From Aplectana chamaeleonis (Eukaryota > Nematoda > Chromadorea > Rhabditida > Cosmocercidae), in contig JAPDOI010001077.1 in NCBI GenBank assembly GCA_029168955.1, positions 1 to 64,000 of the forward strand: 64,000 nucleotides of DNA. The letters are read 5' to 3'. Of the stretch, positions 43,957 to 54,485 are shown piece after piece. A program made the position numbers and the translations under genes. The notes under the pieces were generated by a model. It was not told the DNA's origin. It did not search any database and saw only the letters and a program-made list of their open reading frames with translations. How positions within the stretch are numbered: position 1 is the first letter of the stretch; each line of letters begins with the position of its first letter.

Positions 43957-44422
43957 AGGCATCGTTCGCGCTGGAAATCAATTTTCATTTTTCAGGCTCA
44001 GTTTGGTGATTGAGCCCGGTAGACTACACTGGTAAACTTTGGCGCGTCAAAAACGTTGGGCAATGAGGTTGGAAGGCGTCGAAGATGAAAGATGAAGATC
44101 CGCCACCAACTCTCACCCGTCATCTAGCACTTTTTCCTGGATAGTTGGTGCGACCGTAAGACAACACGAAAAATAGTAACAGCACGAACTCCACATGCAG
44201 AAAAACTGAGAAAATGATAGTGACGAGGCCCCCAAAGGCAGAAAAAGCTCAAAAAGGATTCTGGCGCGAAATTCAAATTCGTATTTACAATGTGTTCCGA
44301 TAGATTTTTCTTTACAAATGAAAGTTTTTCATGGGCCCCTTCGACATTTTTGTTCACTAGAGAGGCCAAGCTGCACAAACACTTGAAAAAATAATATACG
44401 GTTTTCTGCGCGTACGATGCCT
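43957..44422. mobile_element. TTAA-flanked MITE N
   Basis: 466 bp with TTAA at both sides (43,953-43,956 and 44,423-44,426). Tips AGGCATCGTTCGCGC and GCGCGTACGATGCCT. Same tip architecture as the other TTAA elements but with a diverged subterminal sequence. Non-coding. Confidence 0.8.
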
Positions 44423-44426
44423 TTAA

Positions 44427-45020
44427 GCTAGCCCTACAACACAGGTACAAAATTTGAATGCGTAGGCAAGAAGAGGAGCAAAAACCATATCTCTAAAACA
44501 TACCTTTCTAAGGGAAGAAGTTCTATCCCAAAGTCTCATGATTTTGTGTTAATTTCTGTGTCCATTGTTTCAGGTACTTGAATTGAGTTTAATGAATTGA
44601 GATGACGCAAATTTATTTGACTAAAGAGGAGCAGCTGCCAACGGACTATCTTTGCAAAAAAACCATGACTAGTTCGGGCAGGAAGAAGTCACACAGTTTA
44701 GAGAATTCATTACTTTGACTTCCTCTAGTGGTGTCTACAAAGCAGTGGTAAACAGGAAAGTGATATTTATGAGTAACAGGAATCCGAGTAACTGTTCGCA
44801 ATATCACCTGCGGTGTTTTTGCATAACATCAGCGTCAATTTGGTGAAGGTTAGGTCTTTGCAGATTTGAATGTAGACTCGAGGACAGTGCAGGATCTGCT
44901 CTAACAGTTCGATCAAAAATTGATTCCAGAAAAACGTTTATTAGATAGTGCGCACAGATATTCAGAAGTTTCTATCGATGGTGGGGTTAGTGTGATTAGC
45001 AGCAGATCATTGTCTGGTGG
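44427..45020. other. Spacer, nothing recognised
   Basis: AT-rich stretch without recognisable features. Confidence 0.4.
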
Positions 45021-45312
45021 CTCAGGCAATAGCAGGCCCTGAGCCCACCCCGAATGCACCCGGAGCCGCGTCCATGTTGCGCTCAGGGTGACAAATTTGG
45101 CAATTTCCGGGCCACATATGTTGCGATCCAGGCCGCATACGTTGCGCTCCTGGTGCTACCGCCGAGATTGATTCACGCAGCGCCCTGAGCGCAACTGTCG
45201 GCTGATGACGTCACAGTACATCATGCAGCGTATATGGTTGCGCCCCGGGCGCTTACTATAAACCGATTTAAGCAACACAGTTGCAAAATTGATACCTCAA
45301 AGTGGTTCAGAC

Positions 45313-45572
45313 CAGGGATGAGCAGAATAAAAATATGAAATTTCGGAGATCGGTTTTCGGGTTTCGGAACAAAAAATTTTTTTCTCGGGTTTAGGAAATC
45401 GGGCGCGAAACGCCTTAAAATGCTCGCAAATGCGGTTTTCGGAACGCGAAACGCAGAGAAATTCAGAAATCATCTAGTGTTTTCTCACGTCCCAGATTAC
45501 CCAATATTTTCGCATTCCGCGGCGTTTTCTGCGGGTTTCGGAACGCGAAACGCGGAACTCCGCTCATCCCTG
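45313..45572. mobile_element. hAT-type MITE with perfect 8-bp duplication
   Basis: 260-bp element with ends CAGGGATGAGC and GCTCATCCCTG, flanked by GTTCAGAC at 45,305-45,312 and again at 45,573-45,580. An 8-bp duplication with CAG(G/T)G tips is the hallmark of hAT-superfamily transposition. The interior repeats GGTTTCGGAACGCGAAACGC-like words. Non-coding, mobilised in trans. Confidence 0.9.
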
Positions 45573-45724
45573 GTTCAGACGCTTCGCTGATCGATTATCG
45601 CACCCATTTTAGCTAATCGATTTTCCAAGGAAGAATCCAACGATTTCCACACATTCACCGAATTACGTCACTCTACTGAATTTCCGTGAAGAATCGTTGC
45701 CTAAATTAGAGCGACCGGATAGGT

Positions 45725-45850
45725 ATCATCTGGTACCAAGCCTATTTTATTCTGTTCCCTCGCTCGCTTGTGCGAAGCAATGGTAGAGTCAGTGAGAAAG
45801 TGTGTTAAGAAGGAGACGCAGCGTACGGCAGCATATGCACGCGATGAATG
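45725..45850. repeat. Dispersed repeat L (reverse)
   Basis: GTGTGTTAAGAAGGAGACGC followed by AGCGTACGGCA, the complement of the block at 25,800. Confidence 0.55.
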
Positions 45851-47029
45851 GCAATAAATTTCACTTGGAAACAGATGATAAGCTGAATATCGTGTTTTAG
45901 AATACTCAAAATGCGTATTGAATTCAATTAACCCTTCCGAATCAATTGCTTTTCCGATTTCGGACTTTTTAGTTTTTCGGAGTGAATGATTAAATTTAAA
46001 TATCCGAGCGATTCGTTTTTCTCATTTTTTTCCAAATTGTTGAATGAATCCGAAATATTCCCTTCATGAATATTTGCAGAATTCGTTCGGAAAGTCATGT
46101 TAACGTTTCATTTTTTGAATACAGACCTAATATAGCACAAATAGGAAGAATATAGTGAATTCTAGGATGGTCGAATATTGAGCACAAGTGAAGCAGAGGA
46201 AATCAATTACAAGCCCCACACGAGATACAGTGAGAATCCCACTCAAAAATCGCAGGAAGCCCAGATGCTCTTCCTTGTCTCAGTCGATTCATCTAAATTC
46301 GAAATGCGCGCGTCAGTCAACGCATGTGGCCCGGAGAGCAACCTGAACGCACTGCACGTTGCAATCACAACCGGAACGCGCCGCAAGTTCGAATATCACC
46401 TGCTCTGCGTTTCGGTTGCAGTGGGCGGGGAGAGGCGGAGCCGGTTGCGCCCGGGGCCTGCTATTGTCTGAGGGCGTGGTTGTCTCGTACCGTCAAGATA
46501 CTTGCCCCATGCTCGTAGCCCACAGTTTGTCGCAGCGGAATGTTTTGTCAAAGACATGTTTGCTGATTATTTGGGTAGCAAGCATCGCCGCAGATCAACA
46601 AATCATCGTTGACCCGTCACTGATATAGGGCGCTGTCATCGCAGCACTGGCATCAACAGCATCATTGTGTTGGCTGCTGGTTGCAACGAGCAGTCTTTGA
46701 GGTAGGAGAGAGTATAACGGAAAAACTGTGAAAGTAAAAGCGGTTTCCGGTGGTTTTCCGCTGAACAGGATAGATGTGGTGATCAAGCGAGAAACGAGCT
46801 GCGTAGAAGGCCGCCGGAAATGGCACCAGAAACATAAGTCCTGCCTGCTGCTCTCCGTGCTTGTTTTGTGAACCACATTGCGCTCGTAGAAACCGCCTGT
46901 AGCACATCATATTCAAGGCAATGTTTACGATTGAAGCACTCTTCGAGTTTCCTACGGGGACAGAAGGGCCCGGGGCCTAATGCAGAAACAGTATCGAAGA
47001 ACAACTGGTAAGGAGCCCGAAATGGTTAA

Positions 47030-47230
47030 ACACTGACCGAAGCTTGACGCTAGCCGTATCGGTACAATCGACACGTATCGCTTCGATACCTTGCTTTTCT
47101 TGTTGTGCGTTGGCGCGATCTGAGTGAGCATATGTTGTAACATACGTGCACCGAGATCGCGCCAAAGCGCAATGAGGAACGTAAAGCATCAGAGCGATCC
47201 GTGCCGACTGTACCTGCCACGACAACTTTC
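47030..47230. repeat. ~200-bp hairpin element
   Basis: Arms meet at a GT centre near 47,138: TTGGCGCGATCTGAGTGAGC on the left against AGATCGCGCCAA on the right. Outer parts GTACAATCGACACGTATCGC and the complement of GTACAGTCGGCACGGATCGC also pair. Snap-back MITE. Short minus-strand frames across it have no domain features. Confidence 0.7.
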
Positions 47231-47529
47231 CTTAATGGCCATTGATCGAGGTAAACAGCCAAAAACCGACTACAAGGAAAAAAGCAAATTTGAAACAATG
47301 TAACTTATAATTCAAAATGCGGCTGTCCCGGAGCCTGATCTTTCAAATACGCTTTCTTCTTCTGTTTTGTGTGAGACTCCTTACCAATTTATTGGTGAGC
47401 TTTTGTCGCCAATGACGAATTACTCAAACCTAGTAGTAATCCTCAAATACTATTACAATCAAATCAAATTCTTAACAATTGTAAAAGACACACCAAAGGT
47501 TGGTCCTTTCCTAGAGAGGGACACTACGG

Positions 47530-47985
47530 CGGCTTCACAGCTAAGAACGTGAATCGAACTGTGAAAGCAGCAAGCATACCTGTGAGACTTGTATTTCAGC
47601 CCCCCACCTAATCTGAAGAGCCTGCTGACATGCTTGAGGATTTTTGAGGTCAGCTGTTGTAGAAGAAATCGCGGTTACTTTACTGATAAGAAAATTTGTC
47701 AATCTTGCGGTACGGTTTATATGATCATATGTGAGGGCTGCGGAAATAAATATATTGGAGAAACGATGCGCTCACTACACAAACATCTAAACGAGCATCC
47801 TTTCGAAATTCTGCTTCACATCCGAGAAAGAGTTTTCCGGGGCACCGCACTCAACAGCATGCCTATGAAGAACCCCTTACATGGAGAGCCACAGTGCTGC
47901 ACCGAACTCCGGAGGCTCCGCTCAAAAGCAATTCTTATGAAGCACTAGCAATCCAGCGGCCGAACTCTGAGATCAATATACTTGA
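47530..47985 (+). pseudogene. Penelope-like GIY-YIG fragment, family 1
   Basis: VNRTVKAASIPVRLVFQPP-type text near 47,550-47,605 is followed by GTVYMIICEGCGNKYIGET with LNEH after it, the GIY-YIG endonuclease core with both signature elements intact. A frameshifted tail (EEPLTWRATVLHRT, then YEALAIQRP) follows at about 47,876-47,965. No reverse transcriptase precedes it, so the copy is strongly 5'-truncated. Closest in the window to the element at 16.3-17.5 kb. Confidence 0.75.
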
Positions 47986-48491
47986 GACGGAGACTCCCAT
48001 GTGGTATCGATAACAAAATCGCTCTTCAACTTCCATTCTTTTTGGACGAAGGCAGCGCTTCCATAAGGCGATGCCTGGCTCGAGCAGACCTGAGCGACGA
48101 TGTGGTTATAGTAAATATTCCTCAGGACAATATTAAGCGCCAGCTGGTTCGCAATAGGCTTAACGATCGCACCTGTGAAACGGAAGACTGTGCTGTGTGC
48201 CCTAATGGAGCGGAAGGCGACTGTATGTTGACTGGAGTTGCGTATCAACTCAAATGTACGCTAAACGGCGAGCTCTGTATGGGTGAAACTGGAAGGATGC
48301 TCACTTTACGTGTTAAAGAGCATTTAGCTGGCAAAAGATGCAAGGACATTCAAACTCCCCTCGGTAAGCACAGGCTAGAAGAGCATGGAGGAGTCGACTT
48401 TGGCGTCAAATGTTCAATACTGAGCCAGGAAGAAGACATCGGAGCGAGAAAAGCTCTGGAAGCTTTCTGTATTTTATCCCACTCTCATTAA
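47982..48491 (+). pseudogene. Penelope-like GIY-YIG fragment, family 2
   Basis: 169 open codons. LPFFLDEGSASIRRCLARAD and RQLVRNRLNDRTCE form the linker. A Cys-rich segment CETEDCAVCPNG precedes the endonuclease: GVAYQLKC, then ELCMGETGRMLTLRVKEH. The second signature reads CMG instead of the usual YIG, so a catalytic Tyr is replaced by Cys. It then runs through TPLGKHRLEEHGG to a stop at 48,489-48,491. It is a different family from the fragment just upstream, so two truncated elements lie head to tail. No reverse transcriptase. Confidence 0.75.
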
Positions 48492-48785
48492 TTAAATAAC
48501 AGAAATGAGTGCTCATCGATTACCAGCGAATTTTTGCCCTTTGTACCGCTATGCCATTTACAACACAATCAGCTGGCCGGGTATGACACAGGGTGTTCAT
48601 TTGCCTCTTGTCCAGCGGTTTACCTGGTCGATAAGGAGCTCGTCGTTGGTGGATCTGGCGTGGGTGGGTTTTCTGTATCGGTTTCGGTGGCTCGTTTTAG
48701 GTTTGAGGGTTTATCGTGATTAGTGTAAGAAAAGAGGAGCGCTTGATCGAGTAACCCACAAGTCGCTAATGTTAGAAACACTTTC

Positions 48786-48830
48786 AGGCCTTTGAAAAAG
48801 ACGATATGCTCGAAACGTCAGGCCAATAAA
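48786..48830 (+). ncRNA. Degenerate hammerhead-like motif
   Basis: GGCCT, a degraded core (TTGAA in place of CTGATGA), a short AGACGATATGCTC arm, then GAAACGTC and AGGCC. GGCCT and AGGCC pair as stem I, and cleavage would follow GTC. AGGCCAATAAA follows, the same CCAATAAA seen after the motif at 16,012. Probably inactive because box 1 is damaged. Confidence 0.45.
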
Positions 48831-48894
48831 CCAGTTCTACCAAATATCAAACCTGTACGGCAAAAGATCTCAAGTACGTTCAAACATGCCCAGG

Positions 48895-48975
48895 TTTCAA
48901 GACAGCCAGACATGGAACCTGAGATCAATAATCGGAATGAGATGGTGGAGAGTCTCAAACTCATCGCGTAATGCA
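48895..48975 (+). pseudogene. Penelope-like ORF tail remnant
   Basis: EINNRNEMVESLKLIA then TAA at about 48,916-48,970 resembles the C-terminal tail of a GIY-YIG Penelope-like protein, implying a further truncated copy beyond the hammerhead-like motif. Confidence 0.45.
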
Positions 48976-49129
48976 TCGATTGAAATTACCTCTGTCACCA
49001 CTTAGCAACACCGCTTACGCAGTAATTGCTTAGAAGAAGTCTCATACAAAACAGAAGAAGTGAAAATAAGTCGTTTTGAATCCGTGATGATGAAATAGAT
49101 TACAATTTCTTCATCGTCAGTTGTTTTAA

Positions 49130-49685
49130 AGGCACTGCCACACTAAACTACGCTACCGTGTTTTCAATAACATACAATTGTCGCGGCCCTCAGAATGAGA
49201 ATAGCGTTGAGAAAACGGTTCCAAAAGCCACGCGAGAGGCTAAAAATAGTTTTGAGGAATATTCCTCTAGGCAAGGCTGGCCCCCTTGGGTCTGGTTTTT
49301 GGCATCAAGACCTTATCACTGCCATGCCTTGACCTGCGATAATCAGATGTGGTTTTGCCTAAACTAGCCGATGATTCGCGAGCACTTTTCCTGAAGAAGA
49401 TTCCAATATGTACTCAACAGCCATTCCAGAAATCCGATGCGTCTTTGAAATAAGGTTCACTGGTGGCATTCGTAGGCCGAGGCGTGGTAGTTATAGAGTC
49501 GGTGTTCATGACAGCAACAAGCCCAAGGAGATCGGCCTTGCCTAGTGGAATAATTTTCAAAACCATCTTTCACTTCTAGGAAGGATTTCGGAAACGTTTT
49601 TTTTTAATGTTGTTCTGCTTCTAATCGCTATCGCAATTGTTTCTTATTAAAAACTCAAGATCGAAGTTTATCGTGAACAGTGCCT
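49130..49685. mobile_element. TTAA-flanked MITE O
   Basis: 556 bp with left TTAA at 49,126-49,129 and right TCAG at 49,686-49,689 (mutated). Tips AGGCACTGCCACAC and TTTATCGTGAACAGTGCCT. Non-coding. Confidence 0.7.
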
Positions 49686-49689
49686 TCAG

Positions 49690-51029
49690 AGGAAAAGTTT
49701 GCAACTGAAGGCAGTGGGCGAGACGGGAGCGCAGCATCCAAGCTAAGGGACGTATAGAAACGTTTAGAACTCGAACCAAGATCTCAAACAACTTTTCAGA
49801 CCCGAAAAATATAATGGAAAGGAGTTACCAGGCAAGACTCTACAGCCTCTTTCGCCTTCTGACCAAATGCTATTAGCCGCATTATACATTTTAAAGAGAA
49901 AGTTCTTAAGGTGGAGAGAACACTTCAAAAGATTTCGAGTGCCAGAATAGCAAAGAACGGGAGTTGTCCCAGCTCGGTCACTGATAATAGCTGTTTTCGC
50001 TGTTTCTAAGAACTGGGAAAAGGTTGATACCTACGTCATAATTACCCGTTTGGCCTGATCTCTGAGCAGTCGCCACGGGCATGTTGTCATTGTTTGCCAG
50101 CAGGTACTCATTACGAGTGAACTTTTGCTTGAAACGGAAGTTCCACAAATGTCGTGGAAACGATTTGTTTATTCTCCAATCTTCAAACAGGTATGTGTGT
50201 ATGGCGTAACTATTAATTGTTGAGCTCACTGTCAGATGAAATCCCCTGTGTTATGGAGTGCAAGCCTAGAAAACAAACAGGGGGTGTTATTCCTAAAGTG
50301 GTGAACATTGAACGATATTTGAATTATTACCATACAACCTGACGCACAACACATCGTATGCGCCGAAAATTCTGTCTCATATTGCCACATCTGTAAGTCA
50401 GCAACCTCAGATGTGAAAAAGTTGATGGCATCATAAAGAAGGAGCTTCCACGAAATTTTTTCAAACCTCACCACCCAGCCTGAGCTCTTAGGCTATGCGA
50501 GCAGCAGAGTGAGAGCTCTCATTTCTTCCCAATAAGCGAGTTATACGAGATATATCAGTCAGCTCCTCAGCCGCTAAAGTTAAAGCAAAAAGTCACTTTC
50601 CAAAACCCCCTTAGACAACCTTTCGAGCTCAACAGTGTTTTCTTCTAGCAATAGCCTTGTGCTTACATTCGTTGTTGGCCTGTCTCTCCCTTGAAGGCCC
50701 AAAAAAGGTGTCATTTTTGTGGAATGAATCCGAGGTCCGGAGCTGTTAGAATTGAGAAACGACGAAAAAATCTGAAAGGTTCGATTCAAACGAAGGTATA
50801 AAGGTTCTTTCTGCATTGGTCCGGAAGTGGACCAGCTACACCGCATTGGCCGAAATAGCAAAGCTAGCAATACATTTGTTCGAATAGCGACGCTGATACA
50901 CTCATACGGCCTATACTGGAAGGCTTACGCCCTCAGAAGCCTAAGTATTTGTATTGAAGGGCGGAGTCCGTAGCGGTGAGCAGATAAAGGATGGTTTGGT
51001 GACTCAGCGCGACTCAAGTACGGTCATTT
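49690..51029. other. Spacer, no gene recognised
   Basis: Several frames of 60-96 codons on both strands, none with recognisable domains, splice structure or consistent codon use. Confidence 0.35.
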
Positions 51030-51122
51030 TATCTGATTTTTGACGCTTGCAGCTTCGCCAGAACCCGTACGATCCCACTGACGTAGCTATCTCGACAGCG
51101 TTTGAGAGCGCGTATGCTGCCT
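51030..51122. mobile_element. Lone right end of a J-type MITE
   Basis: GCTATCTCGACAGC and GCGTATGCTGCCT match the right terminus of J1/J2, immediately before the TTAA at 51,123-51,126. The rest of the element is missing. Confidence 0.6.
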
Positions 51123-51126
51123 TTAA

Positions 51127-51620
51127 AGGCACTGTTCACGATGAATATCATATTAAACTTCGACTCAAAAATGGGGTCATTTGGTCGTGAGTTAACGAAT
51201 AGAGAAAACATAGCGAAAAACGCGCTCATAAGAAGGTAACGTAGCGGTTTCTAACGTATGCACAGATTCAGAAAGCGGACGATTCTACGCGCCCTGCTAG
51301 TTTCCGCAAAGCGCGCGCTAATGACGAAATGTCCCAGTTTCGACATCAGGCGGGAAGTGGAGTTCTCGGTGTTGCTTGGCAATTGGCAATCTACCATCGA
51401 AAACGTCCGCTGCGCCACAAGCTCGTCAGAAGGGGGGGGGGGGGCGTAGCGGGCTAAGCAGGCGTACTAGGCTAACGAACTCTCCACTTCGCTATCGTTT
51501 TCATCTATTATATTTCGGGCCCGTTTCCGCTTCTTTCTTCTACCCTATCCCCTTCAGCATTTGCCAGTGCAACGGATCACTCTGAAAACTCGAAAACGAG
51601 AAATATCGTGAATACTGCCT
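51127..51620. mobile_element. TTAA-flanked MITE, family A (copy 2)
   Basis: 494 bp between TTAA 51,123-51,126 (shared with the J end) and TTAA 51,621-51,624. Tips AGGCACTGTTCACGATGAAT and ATATCGTGAATACTGCCT. Contains a run of 13 G at about 51,432-51,444, absent from copies 1 and 3. Confidence 0.85.
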
Positions 51621-51624
51621 TTAA

Positions 51625-52025
51625 GGTCCGCTTGCATACATCGGTTGCAAACGACGGAAGTTACAAGTCTCGGACAACTCGTCCCCCATGCTTTCAAGCT
51701 GCCATAACTCCGTTCCCAGAGGGCCTCGTACGATTCCGGGGACATCATTGGAATCAGCGTGGAACCGTTCTCAAGATAGTGTTTTTGAAGGCAGAGTCCA
51801 ACCTCTGCATCGTTTTCTGGTTCTTTTGCTTACTTTGGAGAGAGTGTCGAGCCGATCACAATGGTGTCGCCAGGCTCGCTCAAAACTCACTGCCAACGGA
51901 GTTATTCCCGCTCGAACTGTGAGAATTTCATGGACGAGTTGTCTCGGGTCTGTTTTTTTTTCTGTCGCCGTTAGCAGGTATGGCACTGAAGCAGACCACA
52001 GTATAAAGGAAGACCGATAACGAAT
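51625..52025. repeat. Family P repeat (copy 1)
   Basis: Starts directly after the TTAA at 51,621 with GGTCCGCTTGCATACATCGG. It shares CCGATCACAATGGTGTC and CTGAAGCAGACCACAGTAT with 61,586-62,030. The outer right end is not defined. Confidence 0.65.
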
Positions 52026-52813
52026 GGATGAATATAGTTTTTGATCAAAATTCAACATCAAATTTCGTTCCTATTGAGGTCGGAAACTTGACGGTGACGC
52101 AAACCATCCCTTCCTTCGGGGGTCTTGGTCGGTTGTTGCCTCGCTTTTTTCAGCTAATTTGAGAGAATTGAAGGTCCGCGTTTAGCTGGGTTGCTATTCA
52201 TGATGCTAGGAGCACAATATTAGACATTATAAGCGAGGGTCAACTGTGCCTTCAAGTCCCCGATCTTTAAAGAGGAAGGAAATCACGGGTTAGCGTGAAG
52301 CTTGAGGGGTTTGTGAAAATCACAGCACGGACCAGTTCCCATGTTATGAAGAAATTGAGCGATTTGTCCTCCCTGTCTGTACCCTCTATTTCAGAGTAAG
52401 ATTTACTCGGGTCGATCGCGTGCGCGTGCGCGCGTATGCTGCGTCTCCTTTTCCTCCACCCCATCTAGCTGTCTCCCTCGCGCCACACTCGAAGGAACAT
52501 TTTAAAATTGACTTCCAACTAAAGAATACATTATACATAGATACACTACTCACACCGCCACGTGCTGCCGCGTTTCATTATCACGTGTACGATTGTGTGG
52601 CAGCACACAGCAACGCTTATGATCGACGACACGAATAAACTATTTCGCAACGTATGTCGCAGCCACGTGTTTCGATGATTTTCGTAGTGGTTTTCGGCTT
52701 GCGCCAGCCAATTGTATTCTGTTTGTGCCACTTATTCTTGATAAAATTTCATAAATATATCGTTTCTGCTTCCAAAGGTTCAAAATGGGTGGTACTTTGA
52801 TGAGTGTTTACCG
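52026..52813. other. Spacer with repeat L
   Basis: Repeat L lies at about 52,380-52,500 (GCGTATGCTGCGTCTCCTTT). No gene recognised. Confidence 0.45.
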
Positions 52814-52941
52814 TTAAAGGCAGTGTTCACGATAATCTTTAATTTTGAGATTATTCGCTATATTGATTAAGCGGCCCCCGGGTTGAAATAAAATGACGTG
52901 GAAATTGAGAAAAACGCACCAGAAGTACACGAAATCGATGA

Positions 52942-53370
52942 ATATCACACTCGAGTTCGACCACGAAATGGGATTGTTTGGTCGTGAGGTAACTAATAGT
53001 GAAGAAACAGGGGAGAAAAACGTTCGAAATAAGTCAAAAAAACAGTTTCTAAATTCAGGGCGTGGACGAGAATCATGAGCCCTGCTGATTTCGGCAATAG
53101 CGCGCCAATCGCGAAATCTGCGCGAATCGATAATGGTAACTACGGCAGAGTTGCTTGGCAATTTGCCATCGAAACGTGTGCGGCGCCACAAGCTCGTCCG
53201 ATCGGGGGGCGGACCGGGATAGGTAGGCGCACCGGGAGAGCTTTCAAAGTCGTTTGTATTTATTTCTGGCTAGTTTTCGTTGCCTTCTTCGACCCTATCC
53301 TCTACAGCACCTGCCAACTGAGTGTTTCACACCAAGACCTCGAGAACGAGATTTATCGTGAACACTGCCT
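52942..53370. mobile_element. Family A MITE (copy 3), left tip missing
   Basis: GATGAATATCACACTCGAG at its left corresponds to base ~15 onward of the intact family A element; the right tip ATTTATCGTGAACACTGCCT and following TTAA are complete. The junction CACGAAATC/GATGAATATC suggests deletion or template switching between the two similar tips. Confidence 0.75.
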
Positions 53371-53695
53371 TTAAGTATCAGAGGAACTGTTTGTTGTGAC
53401 AACGAAATCTTTTGTGGACCAATCCTTTGCAATTTTCTACGCTCTATTGCTCCGTTCTTTCCTTAGGGTCATAACTAATCCTGCTTCACATGAAATATTC
53501 TTCTATTTTTAATTGACCCAATTTTCCACCGGTGACAGTCACCATAAACATGTTGATCCAACTGGACAACTAGTCCATTTTATAGAATAATGTATCGGGA
53601 ATACGGCGTTTTAATGCGTTTCTCGCCGTTTCTTCGTAATTGCGGTTACACATGGAGGCCAACGCATTGTTTTATGTGAAAACTCGGGGGCGAAA

Positions 53696-53966
53696 ATTAT
53701 TATTATTTATTACACTAGCGAGAGTTTATGTGAAGGTATACAGATAGAATTCAACAACGCAGTGTCATGATTAGAGAATATCTCCAACCACTTAACCCGG
53801 AACACTTGTCAATCTACTAAACCATAGTTTTTTGCGGACGAAATTTTTGAAAGAGTTGAAGTTGCGTGGGACAGTCTCAATCGCACCGAGACTTTCAGAC
53901 GTTGGAATTGTTCTGTTGTTGAAGAAATAGGGTCTGCAGTTGAGATTAGTTGTGCTGATATTGCAG
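53696..53966 (-). pseudogene. CR1-like LINE 3' end with (TAA)n tail
   Basis: The minus strand reads ICNISTTNLNCRPYFFNNRT and NSFKNFVRKKLW, the extreme C-terminus of a CR1-like reverse transcriptase protein. The 3' tail, on this strand TAATAAATAATAATAAT, lies at 53,696-53,712. It sits within a family B MITE. Confidence 0.65.
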
Positions 53967-53997
53967 ATGAGAAAATCATCGTGAACACTGCCTTTAA

Positions 53998-54481
53998 AGG
54001 CACAGGACACCCAAAAAATTAATTTTCAGATTTCATACTTATCTTAGAGAGAGTCACACGCTGATCACAGTGGTATCTTTAAAAACGTTCAAGACCCCAT
54101 TTGAACAGAGTTGTGGCTCTTCAAAGATTCCTAAATCTCGAGGGTGTAAAATTGGTGGACGAGTTGTCTCAGGCCTGTATTTCTGTTCATTCGCAATCAT
54201 CGCGAGAGAGAAAGCCAGGGTAAGGAGACAGTCCGGTTATGGACTGAAGAACGACGACTTGTTGAAATTCATCCATCCATCGAACTGCTATCGAGTTCGA
54301 AAATCTGTTAGGGGGTCGGGCCTGTGGTGGTGAGCGAAGGGGGCCGGGCCTGTGGTAGTCGCTTATATCTCGCTTATTTGGAGGAAATGAGATCTGGAAT
54401 TTGGCTCCTGCTATACAGAAGTGGTCTTCTACACAATTACATGAAAATCTCAAAATTCATATCTGAGGGTGTACTGTGCCT
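53998..54481. mobile_element. TTAA-flanked MITE, family I (copy a)
   Basis: 484 bp between TTAA 53,994-53,997 (shared with family B) and TTAA 54,482-54,485 (shared with copy b). Tips AGGCACAGGACACCC and GGGTGTACTGTGCCT. Includes GACGAGTTGTCTCAGGCCTG and AAGAACGACGACTTGTTGA. Non-coding. Confidence 0.85.
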
Positions 54482-54485
54482 TTAA

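Larger units (their letters stand above)
45021..46472. mobile_element. DNA element E (CTCAG...CTGAG)
   Basis: Left tip CTCAGGCAATAGCAGGCCCT, right tip the complement of CTCAGACAATAGCAGGCCCC; only GG is shared outside both ends. GTTGCGCTC-like words recur near both ends (45,088-45,150 and in complement near 46,440). A hAT-type MITE (45,313-45,572) and repeat L (about 45,725-45,850) lie inside. Non-coding. Confidence 0.7.
52818..53993. mobile_element. Family B MITE (copy 2) with two nested insertions
   Basis: Outer tips AGGCAGTGTTCACGATAATC (left) and ATCATCGTGAACACTGCCT (right), with TTAA at 52,814-52,817 and 53,994-53,997. The body matches copy 1 (40,301-40,783) in reverse, but is interrupted by a family A MITE from about 52,942 to 53,370 that has lost its left tip, and by a LINE 3' fragment at about 53,696-53,966. 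Confidence 0.8.

Noticed and set aside
47050..47298. 82-codon minus-strand frame with Cys-rich start
   Set aside because: Overlaps a ~200-bp hairpin element; hydrophobic start looks incidental.
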